Origin: Lichenicoccus sp964245755
GTDB taxonomy: Bacteria; Pseudomonadota; Alphaproteobacteria; Acetobacterales; Acetobacteraceae
DNA: 7,744 nucleotides
Direction of reading: 5' to 3'
Assembly: GCA_964245755.1 (NCBI GenBank)
Contig: CAXTNV010000151.1
Span: 1 to 7,744 of the forward strand
The position numbers and the translations under genes were made by a program. Position 1 is the stretch's first letter, and every line of letters begins with the position of its first letter. Below the pieces are notes generated by a model. That model was not told the DNA's origin. It worked only from the letters and a program-made list of their open reading frames with translations, and did not search any database. Shown piece after piece: positions 1 through 7,410 of this stretch.

Positions 1-2211
<2,211 letters not shown>

Positions 2212-2264
2212 GACAGCAGAATTGGCCCGTGCCCGGCCGGGGCGCAAGTTACCTCTGCGGCCAA

Positions 2265-2299
2265 GACGCCGGATGCAACCAGCCCTTCCTGCCGGCGTC
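2265..2299. repeat. 8-bp inverted repeat in divergent spacer, possible operator or hairpin
   Basis: GACGCCGG (2265-2272) is matched by its exact reverse complement CCGGCGTC (2292-2299) across a 19-nt spacer. Arm centres are 27 bp apart, about two and a half helical turns, which does not favour a simple same-face dimer operator. A hairpin in the leader of either gene is an alternative. High GC makes such repeats more likely by chance, so the functional reading is weak. Confidence 0.35.
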
Positions 2300-2328
2300 C
2301 TCATCGGCGGACACGCAGCAACCGCGAC

Positions 2329-2333
2329 GAGGA
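2329..2333 (+). promoter_or_regulatory. Shine-Dalgarno of the PPOX-like gene
   Basis: GAGGA sits 8 nt before the ATG at 2342. It selects this start over the in-frame upstream ATG at 2126, which would run antisense through the 5' end of uvrB. Confidence 0.75.
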
Positions 2334-2341
2334 CACGATCC

Positions 2342-2839
2342 ATGACCCAGACCGCGACCGACGACACCACCGCCAAGCTGTGGGACATGATCCGCGACAT
2401 CGGATTCGCGATGCTCACCAGCGAGGATGACGGACAGCTGCGGGCGCGGCCGATGGTGGCGAGCCAGAAGGAGTTCGGCGGCACGCTCTGGTTCTTCACC
2501 CATGCCAGCGCGCACAAGGTGGACGAGGTGCAGGCGCATCGTCGAGTCGGCGTGACCTACGCCGAGCCGAGCAAGCAGAACTACGTGTCGCTCTCCGGAG
2601 ACGCCACGCTGGTGCGCGACCCCGCTGACATCGCCGCACACTGGGGCGAGACGCTGCGCACCTGGTTCCCGAAGGGCAAGGAGGATCCCGACATCGCGCT
2701 GCTCAAGGTCGATGTCACCCAGGCCGAGTACTGGGACGCGCCCTCCTCGGCGATGGTGCACGCCTACGGCTATATCAAGGCCACCGTGACCGGCACGCCG
2801 CCGCATCCCGGCGGCAACGAGAAACTCAGCTTCGACTGA
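2342..2839 (+). CDS. Pyridoxamine 5'-phosphate oxidase-fold protein, general stress protein 26-like
   Basis: This 165-residue protein has the split-barrel flavin-binding fold of the general stress protein 26 branch of the PPOX superfamily (Pyrid_ox_like type). Members bind FMN or related flavins and are linked to stress; their substrates are mostly unknown. Seen in the sequence: an N-terminal helix with LWDMIRDIGFAMLTS (13-27), the strand LRARPM (33-38), the core strand TLWFFTH (48-54), YVSLSGDATLV (81-91), and a C-terminal WFPKGKEDPDIALLKV (108-123) followed by AEYWDAPSS (128-136), all characteristic of this family. It is probably soluble and cytoplasmic, with no signal peptide or membrane segment. 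It is the only plus-strand gene here, transcribed away from uvrB and converging on wrbA. It should not be called PdxH: it is shorter, and the family match is to GSP26. The specific reaction cannot be told. Confidence 0.88.
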   Translation: MTQTATDDTTAKLWDMIRDIGFAMLTSEDDGQLRARPMVASQKEFGGTLWFFTHASAHKVDEVQAHRRVGVTYAEPSKQNYVSLSGDATLVRDPADIAAHWGETLRTWFPKGKEDPDIALLKVDVTQAEYWDAPSSAMVHAYGYIKATVTGTPPHPGGNEKLSFD

Positions 2840-2863
2840 GCCTGTCGCCGCAGGTGCCGCCGG

Positions 2864-3499
2864 TCACTTCGCCCGCGAGGGCATCTCGTCGGCGGCGATC
2901 AGGGCGTCGGTGATCGCCACCGCCCGTCGCGCCTGATGCTTGATGGCGTCGATATCCTCCTGGCGCGGCGGGCTGTTCTCCGCACCGACGATGGCCGAAG
3001 CACCGTATGGCGAGCCGGCCTCCAGCATCGCCTCGTCGGTGTAGCCGGTCGGCAGGATCACCATGCCCAGATGCGCCATCGGCGCGTACATGGAGAGCGT
3101 GACCACCTCGGTGCCGCCGTGCGGCCAGGAGGCGGTGGCGAAGGCGCCGCCGAGCTTGCCCGCCAGCGCCCCGCGCTTCCACTGCGAGCCGAGCTGATCC
3201 AGGAAGTTCTTCAGCTCCGTCGCCATCGCGCCGAAATAGCATGGCGTGCCGAACAGGATGGTGTCCGCCCACTCGGCGTCGTCCTTGGTGGGCGCGTCAT
3301 ACAGCGCGTTCTGCCGCTTCGCGTCCTCCAGCCAGCCTTTTACCTGCGCCATGCTCTCCTCGCTCGCCACCTCTCGCGCGCGGCGCATCCGCACCTCCGC
3401 GCCGGCCTCCCGCGCGGACTCCGCGGCAGCCTTGGCGAGCGCTTCGACGGAACCGCTACGGGAATAGAAGACGATCAGCATGCGGGTGGAACTGGGCAA
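2864..3499 (-). CDS. wrbA: WrbA-like NAD(P)H:quinone oxidoreductase
   Basis: This is a flavodoxin-fold FMN protein that reduces quinones by two electrons, avoiding semiquinone radicals. With the TTG start it has 211 residues, near the usual 198-210. Family signatures are the FMN phosphate loop SRSGSVEALA (13-22), GTPCYFGAMATELKNFLDQ (84-102), the following SQWKRGALAGKLGGAF (105-120), HGGTEVVTLS (127-136), MAHLGMVIL (141-149) and GSPYGASAIVGAENSP (162-177). The TTG at 3499 is preferred because GGAG lies 6 nt upstream. The first ATG, at 3481, has no ribosome binding site and would leave almost no residues before the first beta strand (LIVFYSRSG). The stop lies 24 bp from that of the convergent PPOX-like gene. 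A 144-bp spacer separates it from the FAD oxidoreductase upstream, so it may have its own promoter. The sequence is somewhat divergent from E. coli WrbA, but the family call is firm. Confidence 0.93.
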   Translation of the reverse strand: MPSSTRMLIVFYSRSGSVEALAKAAAESAREAGAEVRMRRAREVASEESMAQVKGWLEDAKRQNALYDAPTKDDAEWADTILFGTPCYFGAMATELKNFLDQLGSQWKRGALAGKLGGAFATASWPHGGTEVVTLSMYAPMAHLGMVILPTGYTDEAMLEAGSPYGASAIVGAENSPPRQEDIDAIKHQARRAVAITDALIAADEMPSRAK

Positions 3500-3505
3500 G
3501 TGGCG

Positions 3506-3509
3506 CTCC
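3506..3509 (-). promoter_or_regulatory. Shine-Dalgarno of wrbA, supports TTG start
   Basis: On the minus strand this reads GGAG, 6 nt before the TTG at 3497-3499. No comparable sequence precedes the first ATG at 3481, so this site decides the start. Confidence 0.65.
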
Positions 3510-3531
3510 GTGTCAGGCAGGGGATCGGATG

Positions 3532-3546
3532 GCGGGCCTGGCCCGC
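3532..3546. repeat. Short GC hairpin in the wrbA leader
   Basis: GCGGGC (3532-3537), a 3-nt loop and GCCCGC (3541-3546) form a perfect 6-bp stem. It lies between the FAD oxidoreductase stop and the wrbA ribosome binding site, with no T-run on either strand. It could slow transcription or mark the 3' end of the upstream message. It is not a canonical intrinsic terminator. Confidence 0.35.
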
Positions 3547-3575
3547 GGCAACCTCACGGACATGATGTCGCGCCG

Positions 3576-3604
3576 GGGTTCGGCAATGGCCGCGACCGGA
3601 ACCC
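3576..3604. repeat. Inverted repeat between FAD oxidoreductase and wrbA
   Basis: GGGTTC (3576-3581) pairs with GAACCC (3599-3604) across 17 nt. Allowing one bulged base, the stem extends inward by two G-C pairs. It may be an operator for wrbA or a hairpin at the 3' end of the upstream message. No T-run follows it. Nothing else in this 144-bp spacer (3500-3643) is convincing. Confidence 0.3.
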
Positions 3605-3643
3605 GCGTCCCGCGCGCCGCACTATCCCGCGAGTCGGGCCGGT

Positions 3644-5017
3644 TTAGGGCCGCAGCTCCGAAAGCACCGTCGGGATCAGCTCGGAGACGGTCGGGTGGAT
3701 CGGCACCGCACGCTCGAGCACCGTGCGGTGGACGTGCGCATTCATCATGTCCAGCACGCCGTGGATCGCCTCGTCGCCGCCTACTCCGAGTATCGAGGCG
3801 CCGAGGATCCGGTCGGTCTCGGCGTCCACCACGAGCTTGATGAAGCCGAGCGTCTCGCCCTTCTCCACGGCCCGCCCGACCCGGCTCATCGGTCGCGTGC
3901 CGATCCGCACCGGCCTGCCCGATCGCCGCGCCTCGGCCTCGGTCAGCCCGACGCGGCCGAGCGGCGGATCGACGTACAGCGCGTAGCCCGGGATGCGGTC
4001 GCTGACCCGGCGCCGGTCGCCGTCGAGCAGGTTGGCGGCGACGATCTCGAAGTCGTTGTACGCGGTGTGGGTGAACGCGCCGCGCCCGTTGCAGTCGCCG
4101 AGCGCCCAGATGCCGGCCACACCGGTGCGCAGCTCGTCGTCGACCACGACGAAGCCGCGCCCGTCCAGCGCCACCCCGGCCCGCTCCAGCCCGAGATCGT
4201 CGGTGTTCGGCCGCCGGCCGATCGCCAGCAGCACGTGCGAACCGAGGATCACCGGGGCCTCGCGGGCGCAGTCGAGGTGCACGGCGATCTCCTCGCCGCG
4301 TGCCTCGAACCCGATGCAGCCGGCGTCCGTCCGGACGGCGATGCCCTCGCGCTCGAGGATGTCGCGCACGGCGTTCGAAACGTCCTCGTCCTCGCGGCCG
4401 ATCAGGCGCGGCCCGCGCTCGACGACGCTGACCTCGCTGCCGAAGCGACGGTAGATCTGCGCGAACTCGAGCCCGACATAGCTGCCGCCGATCACCACCA
4501 GCTGGCGCGGCACGTGGTCCAGCTCGAGGATCGAGGTGTTGGTCAGGTAGTCGACGCCGTCGATGCCGGGCATGTCGGGCACCAGCGCCCGGCCGCCGAC
4601 GTTGATGAAGATGCGGTCGGCGACGAGGCGCTCCTCCCCCACGGCGATCTCGTGCGGCGACTCGAAGCGCGCGTGGCCCTCGAACACGGTGCAGCCCGCC
4701 ATGCCCTTGAGCCAGCTCTCGACACCACGGCGCGAGTCGCCCGAGACGCGATCCTTGCGCGCCTTGACCACCGCCATGTCGACCGCCACCGAGCCGCCGG
4801 TCAGGACGCCGAACTCGGCGGCCCGCCGGGCGGCGTGCGCGGCGTGGGCGCTGGCCACCAGCGTCTTGGTCGGCGTGCAGCCGGTGTTGACGCAGGTGCC
4901 GCCGAACAGCTTGCGCTCGATGACGGCCACCTGCATGCCGGCGGCGGTTAGGCGCCCGGCCAGCGGCGGACCGGCCTGGCCGGCGCCGATGATGATGGCG
5001 TCGAAGCGGCGGCTCAT
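3644..5017 (-). CDS. FAD-dependent pyridine nucleotide-disulfide oxidoreductase (mercuric reductase-like, RclA/MerA superfamily)
   Basis: This is a 457-residue class I flavoprotein disulfide reductase. Domains in order: FAD-binding Rossmann GAGQAG (11-16); redox-active disulfide CVNTGC (Cys42, Cys47) in GGTCVNTGCTPTKT; NAD(P)-binding Rossmann IGGSYVGLE (176-184), with Glu200 at the end of the next strand, which favours NADH over NADPH; second FAD contact WALGDCN (304-310); and a C-terminal dimerisation domain with the active-site pair His441 and Glu446 in HPTVSE. It lacks the N-terminal heavy-metal domain and the C-terminal cysteine pair of true MerA, so mercury reduction is not supported. 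It lacks lipoyl or glutathione partner context as well. Related proteins are often labelled mercuric reductase; RclA, a copper/hypochlorite-response enzyme, is another relative. The ATG at 5017 overlaps the DUF4126 stop (ATGA) and has no strong Shine-Dalgarno, which suggests translational coupling. The substrate is unknown. Confidence 0.92.
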   Translation of the reverse strand: MSRRFDAIIIGAGQAGPPLAGRLTAAGMQVAVIERKLFGGTCVNTGCTPTKTLVASAHAAHAARRAAEFGVLTGGSVAVDMAVVKARKDRVSGDSRRGVESWLKGMAGCTVFEGHARFESPHEIAVGEERLVADRIFINVGGRALVPDMPGIDGVDYLTNTSILELDHVPRQLVVIGGSYVGLEFAQIYRRFGSEVSVVERGPRLIGREDEDVSNAVRDILEREGIAVRTDAGCIGFEARGEEIAVHLDCAREAPVILGSHVLLAIGRRPNTDDLGLERAGVALDGRGFVVVDDELRTGVAGIWALGDCNGRGAFTHTAYNDFEIVAANLLDGDRRRVSDRIPGYALYVDPPLGRVGLTEAEARRSGRPVRIGTRPMSRVGRAVEKGETLGFIKLVVDAETDRILGASILGVGGDEAIHGVLDMMNAHVHRTVLERAVPIHPTVSELIPTVLSELRP

Positions 5018-5478
5018 GCGGCCCGGGCTGCGACCAGGGCGGCGCCGGTGACGGCGAGGGCATCCTCCAGCAGGGCGGCCGGCAGGTCGGTGCCGATCGC
5101 GCCGGCCAGCAGGCTCCTCGCCTTCGCGGTCGCCAGGGTGCCGACGGCGGCGCCCAGCAGGCCTGCGGCGCATCCGCCGAGCCAGGCGCCGCCGGCCACG
5201 CCGATCGCGGCGCCGCAGAATCCGCCGCTGGCGAGCCGGGCACCGAACTGCATCGGCACGGTCCGACTGGGCGTGCTGGCCAGCGTGTCGGTGGTCATCT
5301 CGCCGACCGCCAGGGCGGTGAACACGTAGGGCGACACGGCGTGCGCCAGGAAGCCGAGCCGGGTGCCGCGCAACGGCAGTGCCCCCAGCCGGGCGGCCCA
5401 GCTTATCGCAGCCGGTGCCGCGACAGTGCGTGAGCCGGCGGCGACGCCGATCAGGAATGCTGGAAGATAGACGGCCAT
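5014..5478 (-). CDS. DUF4126 family small membrane protein
   Basis: This 154-residue hydrophobic, Ala/Gly-rich protein resembles the DUF4126 family, which has no assigned function. Likely membrane segments are at about 4-26, 42-60, 85-117 (one long or two short) and 135-151. Conserved-looking elements are AGSRTVAAPAAISWAARLG (14-32), a Glu60/Asp64 pair just after the second segment, and the loop STPSRTVPMQFGARL (68-82). Glycine-rich small-residue stretches in 85-117 suggest tight helix packing. The ATG at 5478 is chosen for its strong Shine-Dalgarno GGAGG 5 nt upstream. The open frame continues to 5553, but with non-conserved, low-complexity residues. Its TGA overlaps the ATG of the FAD oxidoreductase, so the two are probably made together. 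It may anchor or serve that reductase at the inner membrane, but this is inference from gene order. Confidence 0.82.
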   Translation of the reverse strand: MAVYLPAFLIGVAAGSRTVAAPAAISWAARLGALPLRGTRLGFLAHAVSPYVFTALAVGEMTTDTLASTPSRTVPMQFGARLASGGFCGAAIGVAGGAWLGGCAAGLLGAAVGTLATAKARSLLAGAIGTDLPAALLEDALAVTGAALVAARAA

Positions 5479-5483
5479 GGCAC

Positions 5484-5488
5484 CCTCC
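5484..5488 (-). promoter_or_regulatory. Shine-Dalgarno of the DUF4126 gene
   Basis: On the minus strand this reads GGAGG (part of GCGGAGGG), 5 nt before the ATG at 5478. It fixes the start. It also overlaps one arm of the hairpin at 5485-5500, so access may be controlled. Confidence 0.8.
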
Positions 5489-5500
5489 GCGCAGGCGGAG
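5485..5500 (-). promoter_or_regulatory. Hairpin that would mask the DUF4126 ribosome binding site
   Basis: In the minus-strand message, CUCCGC (from 5500-5495) and GCGGAG (from 5490-5485) form a perfect 6-bp stem with a 4-nt loop. The 3' arm contains most of the GGAGG Shine-Dalgarno. Immediately upstream lies a 12-bp perfect palindrome CGCGGCGCCGCG (5502-5513), which could compete or stack. Such a structure could lower or regulate initiation. No known riboswitch or thermosensor motif is recognised. Confidence 0.4.
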
Positions 5501-5590
5501 CCGCGGCGCCGCGTTGCAAGCCCGGCCGCCGCGCCGCCCGGCGGTGGCGGCACCCGAGAGCGCGCAGGCTATCGCGCGCGCCGCCGGCCG

Positions 5591-5626
5591 CGCAATCGCA
5601 CCGGCCCCGCAATCGCACCGGCCCCG
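5591..5626. repeat. 17-bp tandem direct repeat downstream of sufE
   Basis: The unit GCAATCGCACCGGCCCC occurs at 5592-5608 and again, identical, at 5609-5625. One matching base on each side gives 36 bp of perfect period-17 sequence. It begins 4 bp past the sufE stop codon on the minus strand, in the 151-bp spacer before the DUF4126 gene (5479-5629). It looks like a recent slippage duplication. A partial third match (GCGGCCGG on the minus strand) follows. The rest of the spacer shows no promoter or terminator that I trust. Confidence 0.85.
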
Positions 5627-5629
5627 TCG

Positions 5630-6076
5630 TTACGCGGCGACCGCCTGCCGCGCCGCCAGATGCACCGCGCGCGCCATCGCCGCGATGCCGTTGCCGCGGT
5701 TGGTCGAGAGCGCTTCAAGCAGGCCGAGGTCGCGCAGGAACACCGGATCGGTCGCCAGCACCTCCTGCGGCGTGCGGCCGGAATAGACACGCAGCAGCAG
5801 TGCCACCAGGCCCGAGACGATGGCCGCGTCCGAGGCGCCGGCGAGGCGCAGCGCGCCGTCGGCGAGCTCGCTCTCCATCCAGACCTGGCTCTGGCAGCCG
5901 GGGACGCGGTGCGCGTCATCAGTCCACTGCTTCGGGAACGGCGGCAGCTTGCGGCCGAGATCGATGATGTACTGGTAGCGCTGCATCCAGTCGTCGAACA
6001 GCTCGAGCTCGTCGCCGATCGCGGCGATCGCCTCGGCGGCACTCGCCTCCGCGGGCAGGACGAACGGATCGGGCAT
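5630..6076 (-). CDS. sufE: SufE family sulfur acceptor for Fe-S cluster assembly
   Basis: SufE takes persulfide sulfur from the cysteine desulfurase SufS, stimulates it, and passes the sulfur to the SUF scaffold. The 148-residue length fits the family (about 138-150). The active-site Cys61 lies in VPGCQSQVW, matching the conserved GCQSQVW loop. Other SufE signatures are DDWMQRYQYIIDLGRKLPP (28-46), the helix LVALLLRVYSGRTPQEVL (90-107) and the C-terminal LEALSTNRGNGIAAMA (119-134), which resembles the family's L-S-x-x-R-x-x-G-x-x-x-M pattern. It is cytosolic. It starts 14 nt after the hslU stop with only a weak G-rich ribosome site, so it is probably cotranscribed with hslVU. No sufS, sufBCD or sufU is in the window, so this is a lone sufE rather than part of a suf cluster. 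Confidence 0.95.
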   Translation of the reverse strand: MPDPFVLPAEASAAEAIAAIGDELELFDDWMQRYQYIIDLGRKLPPFPKQWTDDAHRVPGCQSQVWMESELADGALRLAGASDAAIVSGLVALLLRVYSGRTPQEVLATDPVFLRDLGLLEALSTNRGNGIAAMARAVHLAARQAVAA

Positions 6077-6090
6077 GGTCTTGCCCCCGG

Positions 6091-7410
6091 CTACAGGATG
6101 AACCGGCTGAGATCGCCCTTCTGCGCCAGCGGCGCCACCTTGTCGCGCACATAGGCAGCGTCGACGTGCACCGCATCGCCGCCGCGGTCGCTGGCGCTGA
6201 AGCTGACATCCTCGAGCAGCCGCTCCAGCACCGTCGCCAGGCGACGCGCGCCGATGTTCTCGATTCGGTCGTTGATGTCGGCGGCGAGATCGGCCAGCGC
6301 GTCGACCGCGTCCTCGCCGAAATCGAGCGCCACGTGCTCGGTGCCCATCAGCGCAGTGTACTGCTTGAGCAGGGAATGCTCCGGCTCGGTCAGGATGCGT
6401 CGCAGGTCGGCGCGCGACAGCGGCGCCAGCTCGACCCGGATCGGCAGCCGTCCCTGCAGCTCGGGCAGCAGGTCGGCGGGCTTGGCCAAGTGGAACGCAC
6501 CGGAGGCGATGAACAGGATGTGGTCGGTCTTCACCGGGCCGTACTTGGTGGAGATCGTGGTGCCCTCGATCAGCGGCAGCAGGTCGCGCTGCACGCCCTC
6601 GCGGGACACGTCGCCGCCGCGGAAGCCGCCCTCAGAGGAGCGGGCGCACACCTTGTCGATCTCGTCGAGGAAGACGATGCCGTGGTCCTGCGCGTGCGCC
6701 ACCGCGTCGCGGGTCAGGCTGTCATGGTCGAGCAGCCGGTCCGCCTCCTCGCGGATCAGCGCCGCGCGCGCGGCCTCGACGCTCATCCGCCGCGGCTGCG
6801 CCGGCTTGTTGAACATCCCCTTCATCATCTCGCCGAGGTTGATGACGCTGCCGCCCGGCATGCCGGGGATGTCCATCTGCCCCAGCGGCGAGCCCTGCGC
6901 ATCGGCGATCGCAACCTCGACCTCCTTGTGCTCCAGCTCGCCGTCGCGGAGCATGCGCCGGAACTTGGACTTGGTGTCGGCACTCGCGGTCTCGCCGACC
7001 AGCGCGTTGACCAGCCGGTCCTCGGCGGCGAGCTCGGCGCGCGCCTGCACGTCACGCCGGCGGATGTCGCGCAGCATGTTGATGCTGACCTCGACCAGGT
7101 CACGCACGATGCTCTCGACGTCGCGCCCGACATAGCCGACCTCGGTGAACTTGGTCGCCTCGACCTTGAGGAACGGGGCCTGCGCCAGCTTGGCCAGGCG
7201 GCGCGCGATCTCGGTCTTGCCGCAACCGGTGGGACCGATCATCAGGATGTTCTTCGGCACCACCTCGTCGCGTATGCCCTCCGGCAGCTGCGCCCGGCGC
7301 CAGCGGTTGCGCAACGCGATCGCGACCGCGCGCTTGGCGTCGGTCTGCCCGACGATGAAGCGGTCGAGCTCGGAGACGATCTCGCGCGGGGAATAGGTTG
7401 GAACGTCCAT
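6091..7410 (-). CDS. hslU: ATP-dependent protease ATPase subunit HslU (ClpY)
   Basis: HslU is the hexameric AAA+ unfoldase that feeds substrates into the HslV peptidase. The protein has 439 residues, the usual length. Visible are the N-terminal SPREIVSELDRFIVGQ (7-22), Walker A GPTGCGKT (59-66), the pore motif GYVG (92-95) that grips substrate, the family-specific I domain (about 110-240), Walker B IVFLDEID (245-252), an arginine-finger candidate Arg321 in LQGRLPIRVEL, sensor-2 IGARRL (386-391), and the C-terminal tail GDLSRFIL (432-439) that inserts into HslV to activate it. It seems fully functional. The ATG overlaps the hslV stop as TGATG (1-nt overlap), with an excellent AAGGAGG 9 nt upstream inside the hslV end. 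It is cytoplasmic, with a role in protein quality control including heat stress. No heat-shock promoter is visible, because the operon start lies outside the window. Confidence 0.98.
   Translation of the reverse strand: MDVPTYSPREIVSELDRFIVGQTDAKRAVAIALRNRWRRAQLPEGIRDEVVPKNILMIGPTGCGKTEIARRLAKLAQAPFLKVEATKFTEVGYVGRDVESIVRDLVEVSINMLRDIRRRDVQARAELAAEDRLVNALVGETASADTKSKFRRMLRDGELEHKEVEVAIADAQGSPLGQMDIPGMPGGSVINLGEMMKGMFNKPAQPRRMSVEAARAALIREEADRLLDHDSLTRDAVAHAQDHGIVFLDEIDKVCARSSEGGFRGGDVSREGVQRDLLPLIEGTTISTKYGPVKTDHILFIASGAFHLAKPADLLPELQGRLPIRVELAPLSRADLRRILTEPEHSLLKQYTALMGTEHVALDFGEDAVDALADLAADINDRIENIGARRLATVLERLLEDVSFSASDRGGDAVHVDAAYVRDKVAPLAQKGDLSRFIL

Larger units (their letters stand above)
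2212..2341. other. Divergent spacer between uvrB and the PPOX-like gene
   Basis: This 130-bp spacer must hold the start signals for the plus-strand PPOX-like gene and probably those for uvrB. I see no GTTC or GAAC half-site, so there is no alphaproteobacterial-type LexA box (GTTC-N7-GTTC) here despite uvrB often being SOS-controlled. No convincing -35/-10 pair stands out in the GC-rich sequence. The spacer contains a 10-bp palindrome CCCGGCCGGG (2232-2241) and an 8-bp inverted repeat (listed separately). Promoters could also lie inside the neighbouring gene. Confidence 0.6.

Noticed and set aside
2212..2517. In-frame extension of uvrB up to an ATG at 2517
   Set aside because: It would run antisense through the first 59 codons of the PPOX-like gene, has no similarity to UvrB and no ribosome site; open only because GC-rich sequence lacks stops.
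2840..2863. Possible bidirectional terminator between the convergent PPOX-like and wrbA genes
   Set aside because: Only a 4-bp CCTG/CAGG stem is possible and there is no T-run on either side, too weak to call.
3513..3563. Possible 16-residue leader peptide (ATG at 3563, stop at 3513) just upstream of wrbA
   Set aside because: No Shine-Dalgarno precedes it, the Arg/Pro content is what GC-rich noise gives, and no run of regulatory codons is present.
3561..3590. Promoter-like TTGCCG with a poor -10 (ATCATG region) on the minus strand ahead of wrbA
   Set aside because: The -10 match is poor, and similar partial matches are expected by chance; not supported.
5017..5173. 52-codon N-terminal extension of the FAD oxidoreductase frame
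   Set aside because: Arg/Pro/Gly-rich, overlaps the DUF4126 coding sequence, and the flavin Rossmann motif starts normally just after the ATG at 5017.
3513..5243. Minus-strand 576-codon frame overlapping the FAD oxidoreductase in another phase, and the 418-codon plus-strand frame at 3695-4951
   Set aside because: Both are Arg/Pro/Ala- or His/Val/Asp-rich shadow frames. The FAD oxidoreductase frame carries all the catalytic motifs.
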